Assembly (NCBI RefSeq): GCF_900141785.1
Contig: NZ_FQYP01000006.1
Location: forward strand, 124,001-188,000
Direction: 5' to 3'
From: Aquimarina spongiae
GTDB taxonomy: Bacteria > Bacteroidota > Bacteroidia > Flavobacteriales > Flavobacteriaceae
Length of the DNA stretch: 64,000 nt
The notes under the pieces are model-generated. The model saw nothing but the letters and a program-made list of their open reading frames with translations. It was not told where the DNA came from and ran no database searches. Made by a program: the position numbers and the translations under genes. Positions 10,767 through 19,828 of the stretch are shown here, piece by piece; the stretch's first letter is position 1; every line of letters starts with the position of its first letter.

Positions 10767-11177
10767 ATGCTTTCAAAGAAAACAAAATACGGATTAAAAG
10801 CGCTTACCTATATCGCTAGGAAGAAATGTGATCATCCTGTGCAAATTTCAGAGATCGCTCAAAGTGAAAATATTTCTCAAAAGTTTTTAGAAAGTATATT
10901 GTTAACTCTTAGGAAGAATGGATTTTTGGGGTCCAAAAAAGGAAAAGGTGGAGGCTATTATTTGATCAAAGAACCAAAAGAAATCATAATGGCCTCTATT
11001 ATTAGAGTTTTGGAAGGGCCTATCGCAATGTTACCTTGTGTAAGTCTTAACTTTTATGAAAAGTGTGATGATTGCCCAGATGAAGATGCTTGTGCGGTAC
11101 ACAGTCTTATGATAGAAGTGAGAGATAATACCCTAAAAGTTTTAGAAAACAAAACCTTAGAAGATTATACCAAATAG
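10767..11177 (+). CDS. Rrf2-family transcriptional regulator
   Basis: This 136-residue winged-helix regulator begins MLSKKTKYGLKALTYIA, the family hallmark. The DNA-binding region spans about residues 1-65 (ISQKFLESILLTLRKNGFLGSKKGKGGGY). C91, C100, C103 and C109 plus H112 lie in the region where IscR and NsrR bind an Fe-S cluster, so a redox or NO-sensing cofactor is plausible. It is in one unit with ctlX (7-base gap). Its stop faces the next gene with only 4 bases between them. Its target genes are not known. Confidence 0.9.
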   Translation: MLSKKTKYGLKALTYIARKKCDHPVQISEIAQSENISQKFLESILLTLRKNGFLGSKKGKGGGYYLIKEPKEIIMASIIRVLEGPIAMLPCVSLNFYEKCDDCPDEDACAVHSLMIEVRDNTLKVLENKTLEDYTK

Positions 11178-11181
11178 GAGG

Positions 11182-11805
11182 TTATTTGTCGGTTATTCTT
11201 TTGTATTTGAAAGGACCTTTTATTTTTCCCCATACTTGTTTTCCTTCTGTATTATACCCTCTGTTCCAAATAGATATCTTATCCCGACTTACTACAAAAT
11301 CAGAAGTAATATAATCTACATGTTTGATACTACTAGAACAGGTTTTTTTATTGGTTTTTCCAGAATATATGGTAGAAGTGTTTTTAACAAAATAAACTTG
11401 ACATCCTTCTCTAACTTCCAGACTGTCCAAGGTTAATTTATTCAGAAGCTTAGCATGTTTCCAGCTTGAGTTGTAATCTTTGGCATTTAAGATTTTATAA
11501 CTCGTGCTTTGAAATCGCAAGGAGTCTACTCGCTCGTAGTGTAAGATCCGTTGGCCGTAAACTCTATTTTCGTCTTTAGCATCGAAAAGTTCACTGTATA
11601 CCCAGTGTCCAGGACGTTCTTTCCATATTTTAATATTCACCAATCTAAGAAACGGATAACTAGAATCATCTTGAGTTTGTTCTTCGTTAGAAAACTCTCC
11701 TACCATCAATGATACCAGATCATTTAATTCTGGGTCACTAACCGCTTTGGAGCTACATCCAAAGGTCAAAATTAGTGAACAAAGAAGAAGGAGAATTTGC
11801 TTCAT
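11182..11805 (-). CDS. CpcT/CpeT-like lipoprotein
   Basis: The start is taken at ATG 11805 (MKQILLLLCSLILTFGC), which gives a lipoprotein signal peptide with the lipobox LTFGC. The frame is open for 20 more codons upstream without a better signal. The mature part matches the CpcT/CpeT fold: VSLMVGEFSNEEQ, IKIWKERPGHWVY, YGQRILHYERV, and the C-terminal SIWNRGYNTEGKQVWGKIKGPF. In cyanobacteria the fold attaches bilins to phycobiliproteins. Here no bilin pathway is present and the substrate is unknown. The protein is likely anchored in the envelope. Confidence 0.75.
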   Translation of the reverse strand: MKQILLLLCSLILTFGCSSKAVSDPELNDLVSLMVGEFSNEEQTQDDSSYPFLRLVNIKIWKERPGHWVYSELFDAKDENRVYGQRILHYERVDSLRFQSTSYKILNAKDYNSSWKHAKLLNKLTLDSLEVREGCQVYFVKNTSTIYSGKTNKKTCSSSIKHVDYITSDFVVSRDKISIWNRGYNTEGKQVWGKIKGPFKYKRITDK

Positions 11806-11883
11806 GCAGTTTTTGATAAATATATGAAAAAAACTAAGAAAAATGCAATTAATCGATAAAATCATGCATTTTATCCTAATAAT

Positions 11884-13311
11884 TTAAGGGTTAGATGCTA
11901 TTTTACGAATCATTCCACCAAAAATAAAGTAGTGAAAAGGAATCATAAGATACCAGTACAAACGCCCCCATATTCCTTTGGGTCTAAATGTGGCTGTTTG
12001 ATGCAAAACATTGTTTTGGTCGATATCAAATTCTAACCAAGCTTCACCCGGGACTCTCATTTCGGCAAATAATAATAATCGCTTGTTTTTTTTGTCGGCA
12101 ACCAGAACACGCCAAAAATCCAATGCATCTCCAGAAAATATATCATCAGGATGTGTTCTTCCTCTGCGTAAACCAACTCCACCAAAGAATTTATCGATAT
12201 GTCCTCGTATTTTCCACATCCAATTTCCGTAATACCAACCAGTTTCGCCACCAATAGCCCAAATACGTTCTAAGGTATTTTCAATATTGGTCAACTCTAT
12301 TTTTTTGATGTCTTTAAAACATCCTCTTTTAGGAACCCTAACATATTTCTGAATACTACGATTAAAACGACCACTGATCATAGAATCTTTCCAGCTAGAA
12401 ACCACCTGGTTCTGTTCGATTTTAATAAATGCAAGTTCTAAAGCTTTTTCATAAGTCATGGGATGAATATCCAAGAGCTCATTCAAACGCTTATCGTTGG
12501 CAATAACTGGGATTTTCATGCTATCCACCAGATTCAATGCAAGCTTAAATGAGGTCGAAGTCACAAAATATAGCCAGTATGAAGATAGCCTTGGGGTCAT
12601 CACGGGGAGGGTGAATATAAAGAGTTTAATTCCTCTTACTCTAGCATACCGATATAACATTTCTTTATAAGTGAGAATATCAGGACCACTGATGTCGAAT
12701 GATTGATTGTAACACTTTTCATTAAGTAACACTCCAGTCATAAATTTCAGGACATCTCTAATCGCAATAGGTTGGGTTTTGGTGTTTACCCATTTAGGAG
12801 TCACCATAATCGGCAGCTTTTCGCATAAGTCTCTAATAATTTCAAATGAGGAGCTTCCTGACCCTACGATGATTCCTGATCGTAATACGGTTAAGTTATA
12901 ATTCCCCTTATATAAGGTCTCTTCAACATTTTTACGAGACCATAAATGTCTTGATAAGTTTTTTTCATTAACAATCCCACTAAGATAGATGACCTGTTTA
13001 ATATCGGTATCAGCAAGATAGGTGTTGAAATTTTTTGCAGAGATTTCCTCTTTGGTATCAAAATCCTTGGTCGAGGAGCTCATAGAATGTATTAGATAAT
13101 ACGCTACATCTATGTTTTTTGGTAATTTAGAAGGTTCTGGAGTCTTTAAAAAGTCAATTTCAACAATTTCGATTTTCTTTTTGGTTTCTTGATCAATGGC
13201 CAACCTGTTTTTATCCCTCACGCAACATATCACATCATGTCCAGCATCTAATAAAAGAGGCAACAATCGCATACCAATGTATCCATTAGTACCTGTAAGA
13301 AGAATTCGCAT
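11884..13311 (-). CDS. SDR-family NAD(P)-binding protein with DUF2867 domain
   Basis: This 475-residue protein has a Rossmann N-terminus with GTNGYIG (residues 7-13), typical of atypical or extended short-chain dehydrogenases. Conserved segments include YYLIHSM and VIYLSGI. From about residue 330 it carries a DUF2867-type domain (IWAIGGETGWYYGNWMWKIRG). Family members are often called NAD(P)-binding oxidoreductases with DUF2867 and have no firm substrate. It ends 78 bases from the CpeT-like gene on the same strand. Confidence 0.88.
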   Translation of the reverse strand: MRILLTGTNGYIGMRLLPLLLDAGHDVICCVRDKNRLAIDQETKKKIEIVEIDFLKTPEPSKLPKNIDVAYYLIHSMSSSTKDFDTKEEISAKNFNTYLADTDIKQVIYLSGIVNEKNLSRHLWSRKNVEETLYKGNYNLTVLRSGIIVGSGSSSFEIIRDLCEKLPIMVTPKWVNTKTQPIAIRDVLKFMTGVLLNEKCYNQSFDISGPDILTYKEMLYRYARVRGIKLFIFTLPVMTPRLSSYWLYFVTSTSFKLALNLVDSMKIPVIANDKRLNELLDIHPMTYEKALELAFIKIEQNQVVSSWKDSMISGRFNRSIQKYVRVPKRGCFKDIKKIELTNIENTLERIWAIGGETGWYYGNWMWKIRGHIDKFFGGVGLRRGRTHPDDIFSGDALDFWRVLVADKKNKRLLLFAEMRVPGEAWLEFDIDQNNVLHQTATFRPKGIWGRLYWYLMIPFHYFIFGGMIRKIASNP

Positions 13312-13390
13312 TTTTTTCTGATTAAGTTACAAAGAATTTGAATGAGATAAAATTTATATCATGAAGTTGTCTCAACTTTTTTGGAAAAGT

Positions 13391-13420
13391 AAAACGCCCA
13401 AACCTATGCTTGGGCGTTTT
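13391..13420 (-). terminator. Intrinsic terminator, probably of the small peptide gene
   Basis: An 11-base stem (13391-13401 with 13410-13420, core CGCCCAA) has T-runs on both strands. It lies 29 bases after the stop of the small minus-strand peptide gene, so it most likely ends that transcript and keeps it out of the SDR gene. Confidence 0.75.
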
Positions 13421-13449
13421 AGATGACCACATAAAGAGTTTCTTAAGTA

Positions 13450-13584
13450 TTAATGAAAATAACAACCTTTTAGTAAAAGTGAATCGGTATATCCTCCTCC
13501 TTTTATTGTATTTAATTTCTTTTTGTCTAAAGAGGTAATCACTTTTTTGTCAAATTTTAGTTTTTTAGGTTTTAATTGTTTCAT
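13450..13584 (-). CDS. GG-leader RiPP-like precursor peptide (orphan)
   Basis: A 44-residue reading frame starts at ATG 13584. It has a Lys-rich leader (MKQLKPKKLKFDKK, then VITSLDKKKLNTIKGGG) and a short tail GYTDSLLLKGCYFH with Thr, Ser and one Cys. The leader closely resembles Bacteroidota class I lanthipeptide and other GG-type precursors (Lys-rich, L-K/N-x-I-KGG). Cleavage after GG would release a 13-14 residue core. A terminator follows at 13391-13420. No dehydratase, cyclase, radical SAM or C39-peptidase transporter is nearby, so any maturation machinery must lie elsewhere. It is too short for standard gene callers. Confidence 0.65.
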   Translation of the reverse strand: MKQLKPKKLKFDKKVITSLDKKKLNTIKGGGYTDSLLLKGCYFH

Positions 13585-13642
13585 TTTGTGTGTGTATATT
13601 TTTGCCTACTCTATTAATGGATTTTCGGTTTACTCCAAACAA

Positions 13643-13655
13643 GACGTATTACGTC
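13643..13655. repeat. 13-base inverted repeat upstream of the peptide gene
   Basis: GACGTA-T-TACGTC is a perfect inverted repeat with one central base, about 60 bases upstream of the peptide start. It has the form of a dimeric regulator site. The function is inferred. Confidence 0.35.
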
Positions 13656-13944
13656 CGACCTCTACTAAGTTAGATCTAGCATTTATACACCACAAATAGT
13701 TGTCCCTCATATTTATAAATTTGGGGAAGGGTAATTGTTTGATTTTGTGTGCTTCATGATCGTCATATGGTCTTAGGTTTTGTGAAAAAGACGGTTATTC
13801 TAATTTCAAAAAGAATATGGAGAAAGTGGGATGTGCTCGTTAAGTTTTCAGAATAAAATATGTATGGTTACACGATGTTTCTTTTTATTGCGTAACGGAT
13901 GAAATACAGTGTGAAATCGAATAGTGTACCTTTATAATTTCTCT

Positions 13945-13952
13945 TATCTTTG
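13945..13952 (+). promoter_or_regulatory. -7 element before argS
   Basis: TATCTTTG matches TAnnTTTG and lies 19 bases before the argS start. GTG at 13925-13927 may stand in for the -33 TTG. Confidence 0.55.
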
Positions 13953-13970
13953 CAGCCTAATTTTTAGACG

Positions 13971-15749
13971 ATGAGCTTACAACATGTCATTTCCGAAAGG
14001 GTAAAAGGAGGTATACAAACACTATTTGATGCACAACTTGAAACAGTAGAGTTACAAGCTACCAGAAAAGAGTTTGAAGGCGATATTACTGTAGTGGTGT
14101 TTCCTATGCTTAGAGTAGTAAAAGGAAATCCTGTGCAAATCGGTGAAGCTTTGGGTAAGTTTTTGAAAGAAAATGTAGATGAAGTAGATGATTTTAACGT
14201 GGTAAAGGGATTTCTGAATCTTGTAATTTCCGATCAGTACTATCTTTCATTTTTTAATACGATTAAAGATGAAAATCAGTATGGCTTTCAAACACCTTCG
14301 AATGAGGAAAGATCGGTTATGGTAGAGTATTCGTCTCCTAATACCAATAAGCCACTCCATTTGGGGCATATTCGAAATATACTTCTAGGATATTCGGTAT
14401 CGCAAATTATTAAAGCTAGCGGTAAAAAAGTGTACAAGACCCAAATCATTAATGATAGGGGGATTCATATTTGTAAATCGATGTTGGCCTGGAAGAAATT
14501 TGGGAATGATGAAACACCGAAATCTTCGGGACTTAAAGGGGATAAATTGGTAGGGAATTATTATGTAAAGTTTGATCAAGAGTATAAAAAACAAATCGCA
14601 GCTTTAATTGAACAGGGGACACCTGAAGAAGAAGCGAAAAAAGAAGCACCATTTTTAAAAGAAGCACAAGAAATGCTTCGCAAATGGGAAGCCGGAGATC
14701 CAGAAGTGGTGGAGCTATGGAAAACGATGAATGGATGGGTGTATGATGGATTTGATCAAACCTATAAAGCATTAGGAGTAGATTTCGATAGTTATTACTA
14801 TGAAAGTAATACCTATTTACTGGGAAAGGATAATATCGAAGAAGGTTTGGCTAATGGAGTATTCTTTAAAAAGGAAGATGGATCTGTATGGTGTGATCTT
14901 ACTGAAGAAGGACTGGACGAAAAATTGGTTTTACGAAGCGACGGTACGGCAGTGTATATGACTCAGGATATTGGTACTGCGATTCAAAGAGCTAAGGATA
15001 AACCGGATGTTGGAGGTATGATATATACCGTAGGGAATGAGCAGGATTACCATTTTAAAGTGTTGTTCCTGATTCTTAAAAAGCTGGGCTATGATTGGGC
15101 AGAAAATTTGCACCATCTTAGTTATGGAATGGTGGATCTACCTAGCGGAAAAATGAAAAGTAGAGAAGGAACAGTAGTAGATGCAGACGACCTGATCTAT
15201 GAGATGGCACAAACAGCCGAAGAAATTTCTGAAGATCTGGGTAAACTTGACGGTTACACAGAAGAAGAAAAGAAACAAGTCTATAACACTATCGGATTAG
15301 GGGCATTAAAATATTATATTCTGAAAGTGGATCCTAAAAAACGAATTCTTTTTAATCCAGAAGAATCTGTAGATTTCCAAGGAAATACTGGGCCATTTAT
15401 TCAATATACATACGCTAGAATACAAGCAATTTTACGTAAGGCCGATTTTGAGTTTGATCCGAAAATTACTGGAGTAATTATTCATGAAAAAGAGAAGGAG
15501 GTCCTGAAACAGCTTGAGCTATTTCCAGGGGTGATTCAAACCGCAGCCAACGAGCTAAGTCCGGCATTAATTGCTAACTACACCTATGATCTGGTGAAAA
15601 GTTATAACTCATTCTTTCAGAATGTATCCATCTTTGGAGCGGATCTAGAACAAGAGAAAAGATTTAGAGTACAACTCTCCAGTGTGGTAGGTAACGTGAT
15701 TAAATTGTCTTTTGGGCTTTTGGGGATCAATGTGCCGGAAAGAATGTAA
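13971..15749 (+). CDS. argS: Arginine-tRNA ligase
   Basis: ArgS charges tRNA-Arg with arginine. The 592-residue class I synthetase has the N-terminal ArgS-specific domain (to about 110), the HIGH-type motif in NTNKPLHLGHIRN and the KMSKS-type loop GKMKSREGTVV. The C-terminal anticodon-binding helical domain contains FIQYTYARIQAILRK and ends FGLLGINVPERM. All signature regions are intact. A Bacteroidota -7 element is 19 bases upstream. Confidence 0.98.
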   Translation: MSLQHVISERVKGGIQTLFDAQLETVELQATRKEFEGDITVVVFPMLRVVKGNPVQIGEALGKFLKENVDEVDDFNVVKGFLNLVISDQYYLSFFNTIKDENQYGFQTPSNEERSVMVEYSSPNTNKPLHLGHIRNILLGYSVSQIIKASGKKVYKTQIINDRGIHICKSMLAWKKFGNDETPKSSGLKGDKLVGNYYVKFDQEYKKQIAALIEQGTPEEEAKKEAPFLKEAQEMLRKWEAGDPEVVELWKTMNGWVYDGFDQTYKALGVDFDSYYYESNTYLLGKDNIEEGLANGVFFKKEDGSVWCDLTEEGLDEKLVLRSDGTAVYMTQDIGTAIQRAKDKPDVGGMIYTVGNEQDYHFKVLFLILKKLGYDWAENLHHLSYGMVDLPSGKMKSREGTVVDADDLIYEMAQTAEEISEDLGKLDGYTEEEKKQVYNTIGLGALKYYILKVDPKKRILFNPEESVDFQGNTGPFIQYTYARIQAILRKADFEFDPKITGVIIHEKEKEVLKQLELFPGVIQTAANELSPALIANYTYDLVKSYNSFFQNVSIFGADLEQEKRFRVQLSSVVGNVIKLSFGLLGINVPERM

Positions 15750-15902
15750 TTGTTGTTAATAACTTCTTAAATATTGTATTATTTTGATTTTCAGTAGAGT
15801 TATTGTGCAATATATCGACTTTTTTACCGTTTTATCAGTTTTATCCAATTAAAAAAGCGTGCAAATCCTTGCAAAAACGCCTTGTTTTTTTATTTTAGAG
15901 TT

Positions 15903-16376
15903 ATGAAATTCCAAATATCCAGGGCTACAGACACGGATTTATCGCTGATGCAACGCTTGTTCTATCAGACGGTCACTTCTTATGGGTCCTTGATATTTAC
16001 CAAGGACGAAATAAAAATTTATTCTCGATTAGCAACCAATAAGGAATATTGGCATAAAAAATTTAGAGAAGATTTTATCTACAATGCCAAGTTAAATGGT
16101 GAAATTATTGGTTCTTTTTGTATGGACAAAAAAGGAAATATAGAATATATTTTTGTACATATGAATTACCATGGTCAAGGAATAGCTAAAGCTATGTTTA
16201 GAACAATAGAAGAAGTTGCTCGACAGCAAAATATTGATACGCTTACTACGCAAATCAGTATACTTACCAAAGGTTTTTTTCAAAAACATGGTTTTGAGAT
16301 GATCAAAAATTCCGTAAAAGTTGTGGGAGGCGAAGAAGTGGTTACCTACACCGCGGTTAGACATCTCAAAAATTAA
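15903..16376 (+). CDS. GNAT-family N-acetyltransferase
   Basis: The start is set at ATG 15903 (MKFQISRATDTDLSLMQRLF). The upstream extension begins with TTG and looks like AT-rich leader. The 157-residue protein fits the GNAT fold. The acetyl-CoA binding region is YIFVHMNYHGQGIAKAMF (Q/R-x-x-G-x-G/A type), followed by a C-terminal GFFQKHGFEMIKNS beta-bulge. The acyl acceptor is unknown. Its last 11 bases overlap the end of the convergent TonB receptor gene. Confidence 0.88.
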   Translation: MKFQISRATDTDLSLMQRLFYQTVTSYGSLIFTKDEIKIYSRLATNKEYWHKKFREDFIYNAKLNGEIIGSFCMDKKGNIEYIFVHMNYHGQGIAKAMFRTIEEVARQQNIDTLTTQISILTKGFFQKHGFEMIKNSVKVVGGEEVVTYTAVRHLKN

Positions 16377-18879
16377 TTCGTAATACTGCATTGGGGGTGA
16401 ATCCCAACCCTAATTGTTGAACTTCCTCTACATTTCCACTATCATTTACTCTGTAGTAATTATTGACCACATTTTCCCGACTGGTAAGATTCCATAAAGA
16501 GAGACCAGCAGTTCCTTTGATACTCTTGGTTAAATTAAAGATGTAAGTTGCAGAAGCGTCCCATCTAAAATAATCTTGTAGGGTATCGCTATTTGGAGCT
16601 TGATAGTTGATGTTTCCGTTTGCCAAAATTTGATTTTCTAATACAGGTCTTGTGGTAGGTCTTCCGCTGTGCCAGTTGATACCTGTTGAAAGTTTTAAAC
16701 TGTTTATCGAGTAAGCTACAGCAAAGTTGATGTTATGCCTAATATCAATGTTGTTTGGGAAGTCACGAGGAAAGAGTTGATTAAATGTATAATCATTTTT
16801 GGCATAAGAGTAGCTCAACCATGTGCTCAGGTTTTTAAAACGCTTATTGATCAAAAAATCTACACCTCGGGTAGTATAACTCCCATGATCCGGAACAAAT
16901 TCAAATTGGTTTTGAAACCCTTGACTTTTTGATAAGATTCCTAATACATTTTTGTAAAAGGTATCAATATTGATTAGCCAATTGTTATGCGTATAGGTTA
17001 TTCCCAAAGAAACCTGTTCACTTTCAATAATAGGAATATCTTCTTCATTTGATAGCACCCAATTTCGGTTTTCTACGCCCAAAAAATTATTTTGTGATTC
17101 GATAACTTGAGAAGTGACCTGACTTTTTAGTTCCCCAAGTACTTCTACTGTAAAATGATCGAGAAATTTATGAGTGACACTCAACCGGGGTTCCAATAAG
17201 GTCCGGTCTAATTTTCCATAATGATTAAGCCGTGCCCCAGCTGTGATATGGGTATTGTTGTTCGGGGAATCGTAATTAATTTCAGAATACAAACTATTCG
17301 TTCTGATCACTTCTTTTGTAAAATCTCTGAAGGTAGGGTTGTTTACATCTCTTAAATTTGAAATACCAGTTTCATTAAATTGATACCCGTTAAACCAATG
17401 TAAATTGGGATGTATTTTGAACGATCCATTTATTTTAACACCACTCTCTAATACCTCATTCTCCTGTAAAAGCCTCTGGTTATTGATAATGTCAGAATTA
17501 ATAGCTTCAAGGTTGTAATTAGTGCCATACAATATCAGTTCGGTGTTGAAGGCATCACTCCAGTTTCTTTGGTAAGACAAGCCTCCAGCAGTGTTATTTT
17601 GTTTAAGACTACTTGCTCTTGCTTCATTCGTACTATTTACAATGGCATTTTCCTGAAACATAAGATCATTACGGATAAGCAATGCATTTATTTTGATCAG
17701 ATCCTTTGGGCTGAACTGGTACAACCAACGTAAGCTAGTGTCATAAAAAGAGAACTCATCATTGGTATTAGAAATTTCATTGGTATTTTCAACGACTTCC
17801 GAATCTTGAAATGACTTGTCAAAAAATTGACGATAAGTAGGCGTTTCCAGGACTTCACTAATAGACTTCCGAACAGAGAGCTGAATAGAGGATTTTTTAC
17901 CCAATCTAAGATCAGTATATCCATCGATACTGGTCATATTTACACCAAAACTTGTAGTATTTTGTTGAGCTACCTCATTATCAGTACTCATGGCAATAAC
18001 ACTTGACACCCCATCTCCGTAACGTGCACTGGTGCCATTTTTGAGTAATTCTACGTTTTTGGTTAAATAAGGATTAAAAGCGGATATTAGCCCAAAGAAG
18101 TGTCCAGACTGATACATCTTTATACCATCCCAGAGTATTAGATTTTGATCATTGGTTCCACCTCTTACATTAATGTCAGAAACGGTTTCTTCTGTACTTA
18201 AGATACCAGGTAACGCTTGGATGGTTTGTAAAAGATCTGGTTCGATTAATCCGGGGAGGATTCCAAAATCATCATAATCAATGCGTATAGATCCATCGTT
18301 TTTTTTACCAATTCCCTTAATTAGATAATCATTTAAAATAATTTCATTCAGGTATTGCACTTCCCGTGTCATCATAATTTCTTTACAGGGCTGTTCAACA
18401 AGATCCTTGGCAGGCAATTGAAGCGGAGTATATCCCAAAAACTGAATGTTGATGAGCTGATTGAGATCAGATAGCTCAATAGAAAAAGACCCGTTTTGAT
18501 CCGTGACACTAGTTTTGTTTTGGCTTTGGATGGTTGCGTTTGTAATGACCGTATTTTCAGAAGCTGAAATGAGTACCCCACAAATAGTAAACAAACGTGC
18601 ACTTATAGTAATCGTAGTAGGATCGAGATACTTAAAATTAAGCAAGGTTTGTTTTTGTATGTAGGTAACAGCTGCTTTTAGGTCAAGATCTTTGTTGGGA
18701 GCTTTAACCGTAATGCTTTCCAGGTCATTGTCAACATAAGAGAAACTACAACCAAATTGTTTTTGTAATTCGTTTAACACGGAAATTAAAGGCAATGCAT
18801 CCTCTTCAGACTGCGCAAAGGACTGAAAACAATTTAAGAAAAGAATAAAAAGTACAACTGTGATTTTGGTTCTGATCAC
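16366..18879 (-). CDS. TonB-dependent receptor with STN domain (FecA-like)
   Basis: This 837-residue outer-membrane receptor has a signal peptide (about 1-22, ending QSFAQS) and an STN signalling domain (about 28-95). A carboxypeptidase-like beta domain (about 100-170) and a plug (about 205-310, IDYDDFGILPGLIEPDLLQTI, INVRGGTNDQNLILWDG) follow, then a beta barrel ending in Phe. The STN domain is what passes ligand status to a FecR anti-sigma protein, and fecR and fecI lie directly upstream. Cargo is unknown: iron chelates are usual for this architecture, glycans or others are possible. It overlaps fecR by 4 bases. Confidence 0.93.
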   Translation of the reverse strand: MIRTKITVVLFILFLNCFQSFAQSEEDALPLISVLNELQKQFGCSFSYVDNDLESITVKAPNKDLDLKAAVTYIQKQTLLNFKYLDPTTITISARLFTICGVLISASENTVITNATIQSQNKTSVTDQNGSFSIELSDLNQLINIQFLGYTPLQLPAKDLVEQPCKEIMMTREVQYLNEIILNDYLIKGIGKKNDGSIRIDYDDFGILPGLIEPDLLQTIQALPGILSTEETVSDINVRGGTNDQNLILWDGIKMYQSGHFFGLISAFNPYLTKNVELLKNGTSARYGDGVSSVIAMSTDNEVAQQNTTSFGVNMTSIDGYTDLRLGKKSSIQLSVRKSISEVLETPTYRQFFDKSFQDSEVVENTNEISNTNDEFSFYDTSLRWLYQFSPKDLIKINALLIRNDLMFQENAIVNSTNEARASSLKQNNTAGGLSYQRNWSDAFNTELILYGTNYNLEAINSDIINNQRLLQENEVLESGVKINGSFKIHPNLHWFNGYQFNETGISNLRDVNNPTFRDFTKEVIRTNSLYSEINYDSPNNNTHITAGARLNHYGKLDRTLLEPRLSVTHKFLDHFTVEVLGELKSQVTSQVIESQNNFLGVENRNWVLSNEEDIPIIESEQVSLGITYTHNNWLINIDTFYKNVLGILSKSQGFQNQFEFVPDHGSYTTRGVDFLINKRFKNLSTWLSYSYAKNDYTFNQLFPRDFPNNIDIRHNINFAVAYSINSLKLSTGINWHSGRPTTRPVLENQILANGNINYQAPNSDTLQDYFRWDASATYIFNLTKSIKGTAGLSLWNLTSRENVVNNYYRVNDSGNVEEVQQLGLGFTPNAVLRINF

Positions 18880-19772
18880 TGTTTATACAGGGTTACTAGG
18901 TTTTCGTTAATTTCATATTTCAAACCCATTGGTATCGTAATAGACTCCAATGCCATTTGAATATCTGAATGTACAAAATTACCAGTAAAAAGTAAGTGTT
19001 GATCAATGTTTTTTGAAGAGATGACTACATCATATTGCCTTTCAAGTTCTCCTAGTACTAGATAATAAGGTTTACTCTTAAAAATGCTTTTATTTTCTAT
19101 CCACGAGGGGGTGGTATCTTGGGTATTGATTTCATTGATTTTTTTAGAAAGTAACTCAATACCTTTTCCCGGAGGTAATCGGTAAGTATTTTGTTGGTAA
19201 GATACACTTACCAGACCTTCATAGCAAATTACTTCAAAATACCCCTCACGTTGATTTACATTGAATTCTGTACCTAATACAGTAACGACACCAAGAGGTG
19301 TGTGAACATCGAACTTTTTTCCTTTAGCAACTTTAAAATAAGCTTCACCCTCAAGATGTACCTCTCGATTGTTTTCCCAACCCTTTTTATTATACACGAT
19401 TTCAGATAAAGCATTGAGTTGTACCTTGGTTTGGTCAGGAAGTTCAAAATTTACCTTTTGTCCAGCTAAGGTATTGACCTGGGTATCTTGATTGGCAAAA
19501 AAGAAATACACTCCTAGACCCAATACGAATACAGCGGCGATCCTAAGTAGAATGCCCAAATAGGATTTGTTTTTGGAAACTGTGCGTTGCGAAATGTGTT
19601 GTTGTATTTCGTTTAATTCTTCGGTTACGTCATAAGACGGAGGAAGAATTTTTTTACTAGTATCAGAAATTTTGATGTAAGAATCATAGGCGTCTAATTT
19701 CTTAAACGCCTTTAATTCTTCATCGGTCAGCGCATTATCTAACCATTTTCTAATAAGATCTTTCTCTTTCAT
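18876..19772 (-). CDS. FecR-family anti-sigma factor
   Basis: FecR spans the inner membrane, holds its FecI sigma factor inactive and releases it when the partner receptor is loaded. The start is taken at ATG 19772 (MKEKDLIRKWLDNALTDEE); a TTG overlapping the fecI stop (19832) would add 20 residues. One membrane segment lies near residues 75-95 (ILLRIAAVFVLGLGVYFFF), then the FecR domain (PDQTKVQLNALSEI, REVHLEGEAYFKVA) and a C-terminal STN-like DUF4974 region. It overlaps the receptor gene by 4 bases. Confidence 0.92.
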   Translation of the reverse strand: MKEKDLIRKWLDNALTDEELKAFKKLDAYDSYIKISDTSKKILPPSYDVTEELNEIQQHISQRTVSKNKSYLGILLRIAAVFVLGLGVYFFFANQDTQVNTLAGQKVNFELPDQTKVQLNALSEIVYNKKGWENNREVHLEGEAYFKVAKGKKFDVHTPLGVVTVLGTEFNVNQREGYFEVICYEGLVSVSYQQNTYRLPPGKGIELLSKKINEINTQDTTPSWIENKSIFKSKPYYLVLGELERQYDVVISSKNIDQHLLFTGNFVHSDIQMALESITIPMGLKYEINENLVTLYKQ

Positions 19773-19828
19773 AACAAAGTTCCTATATATATATAACACC
19801 TTAAAGTCGAAAATTCCTACCTTATTTT

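Noticed and set aside
11988..12257. Plus-strand frames opposite the SDR gene
   Set aside because: Low-complexity shadows of the minus-strand coding sequence.
13576..13604. Plus-strand TTG-N18-TATTTTTG promoter-like pair
   Set aside because: It overlaps the start of the minus-strand peptide gene and has no reasonable gene after it (18 codons only).
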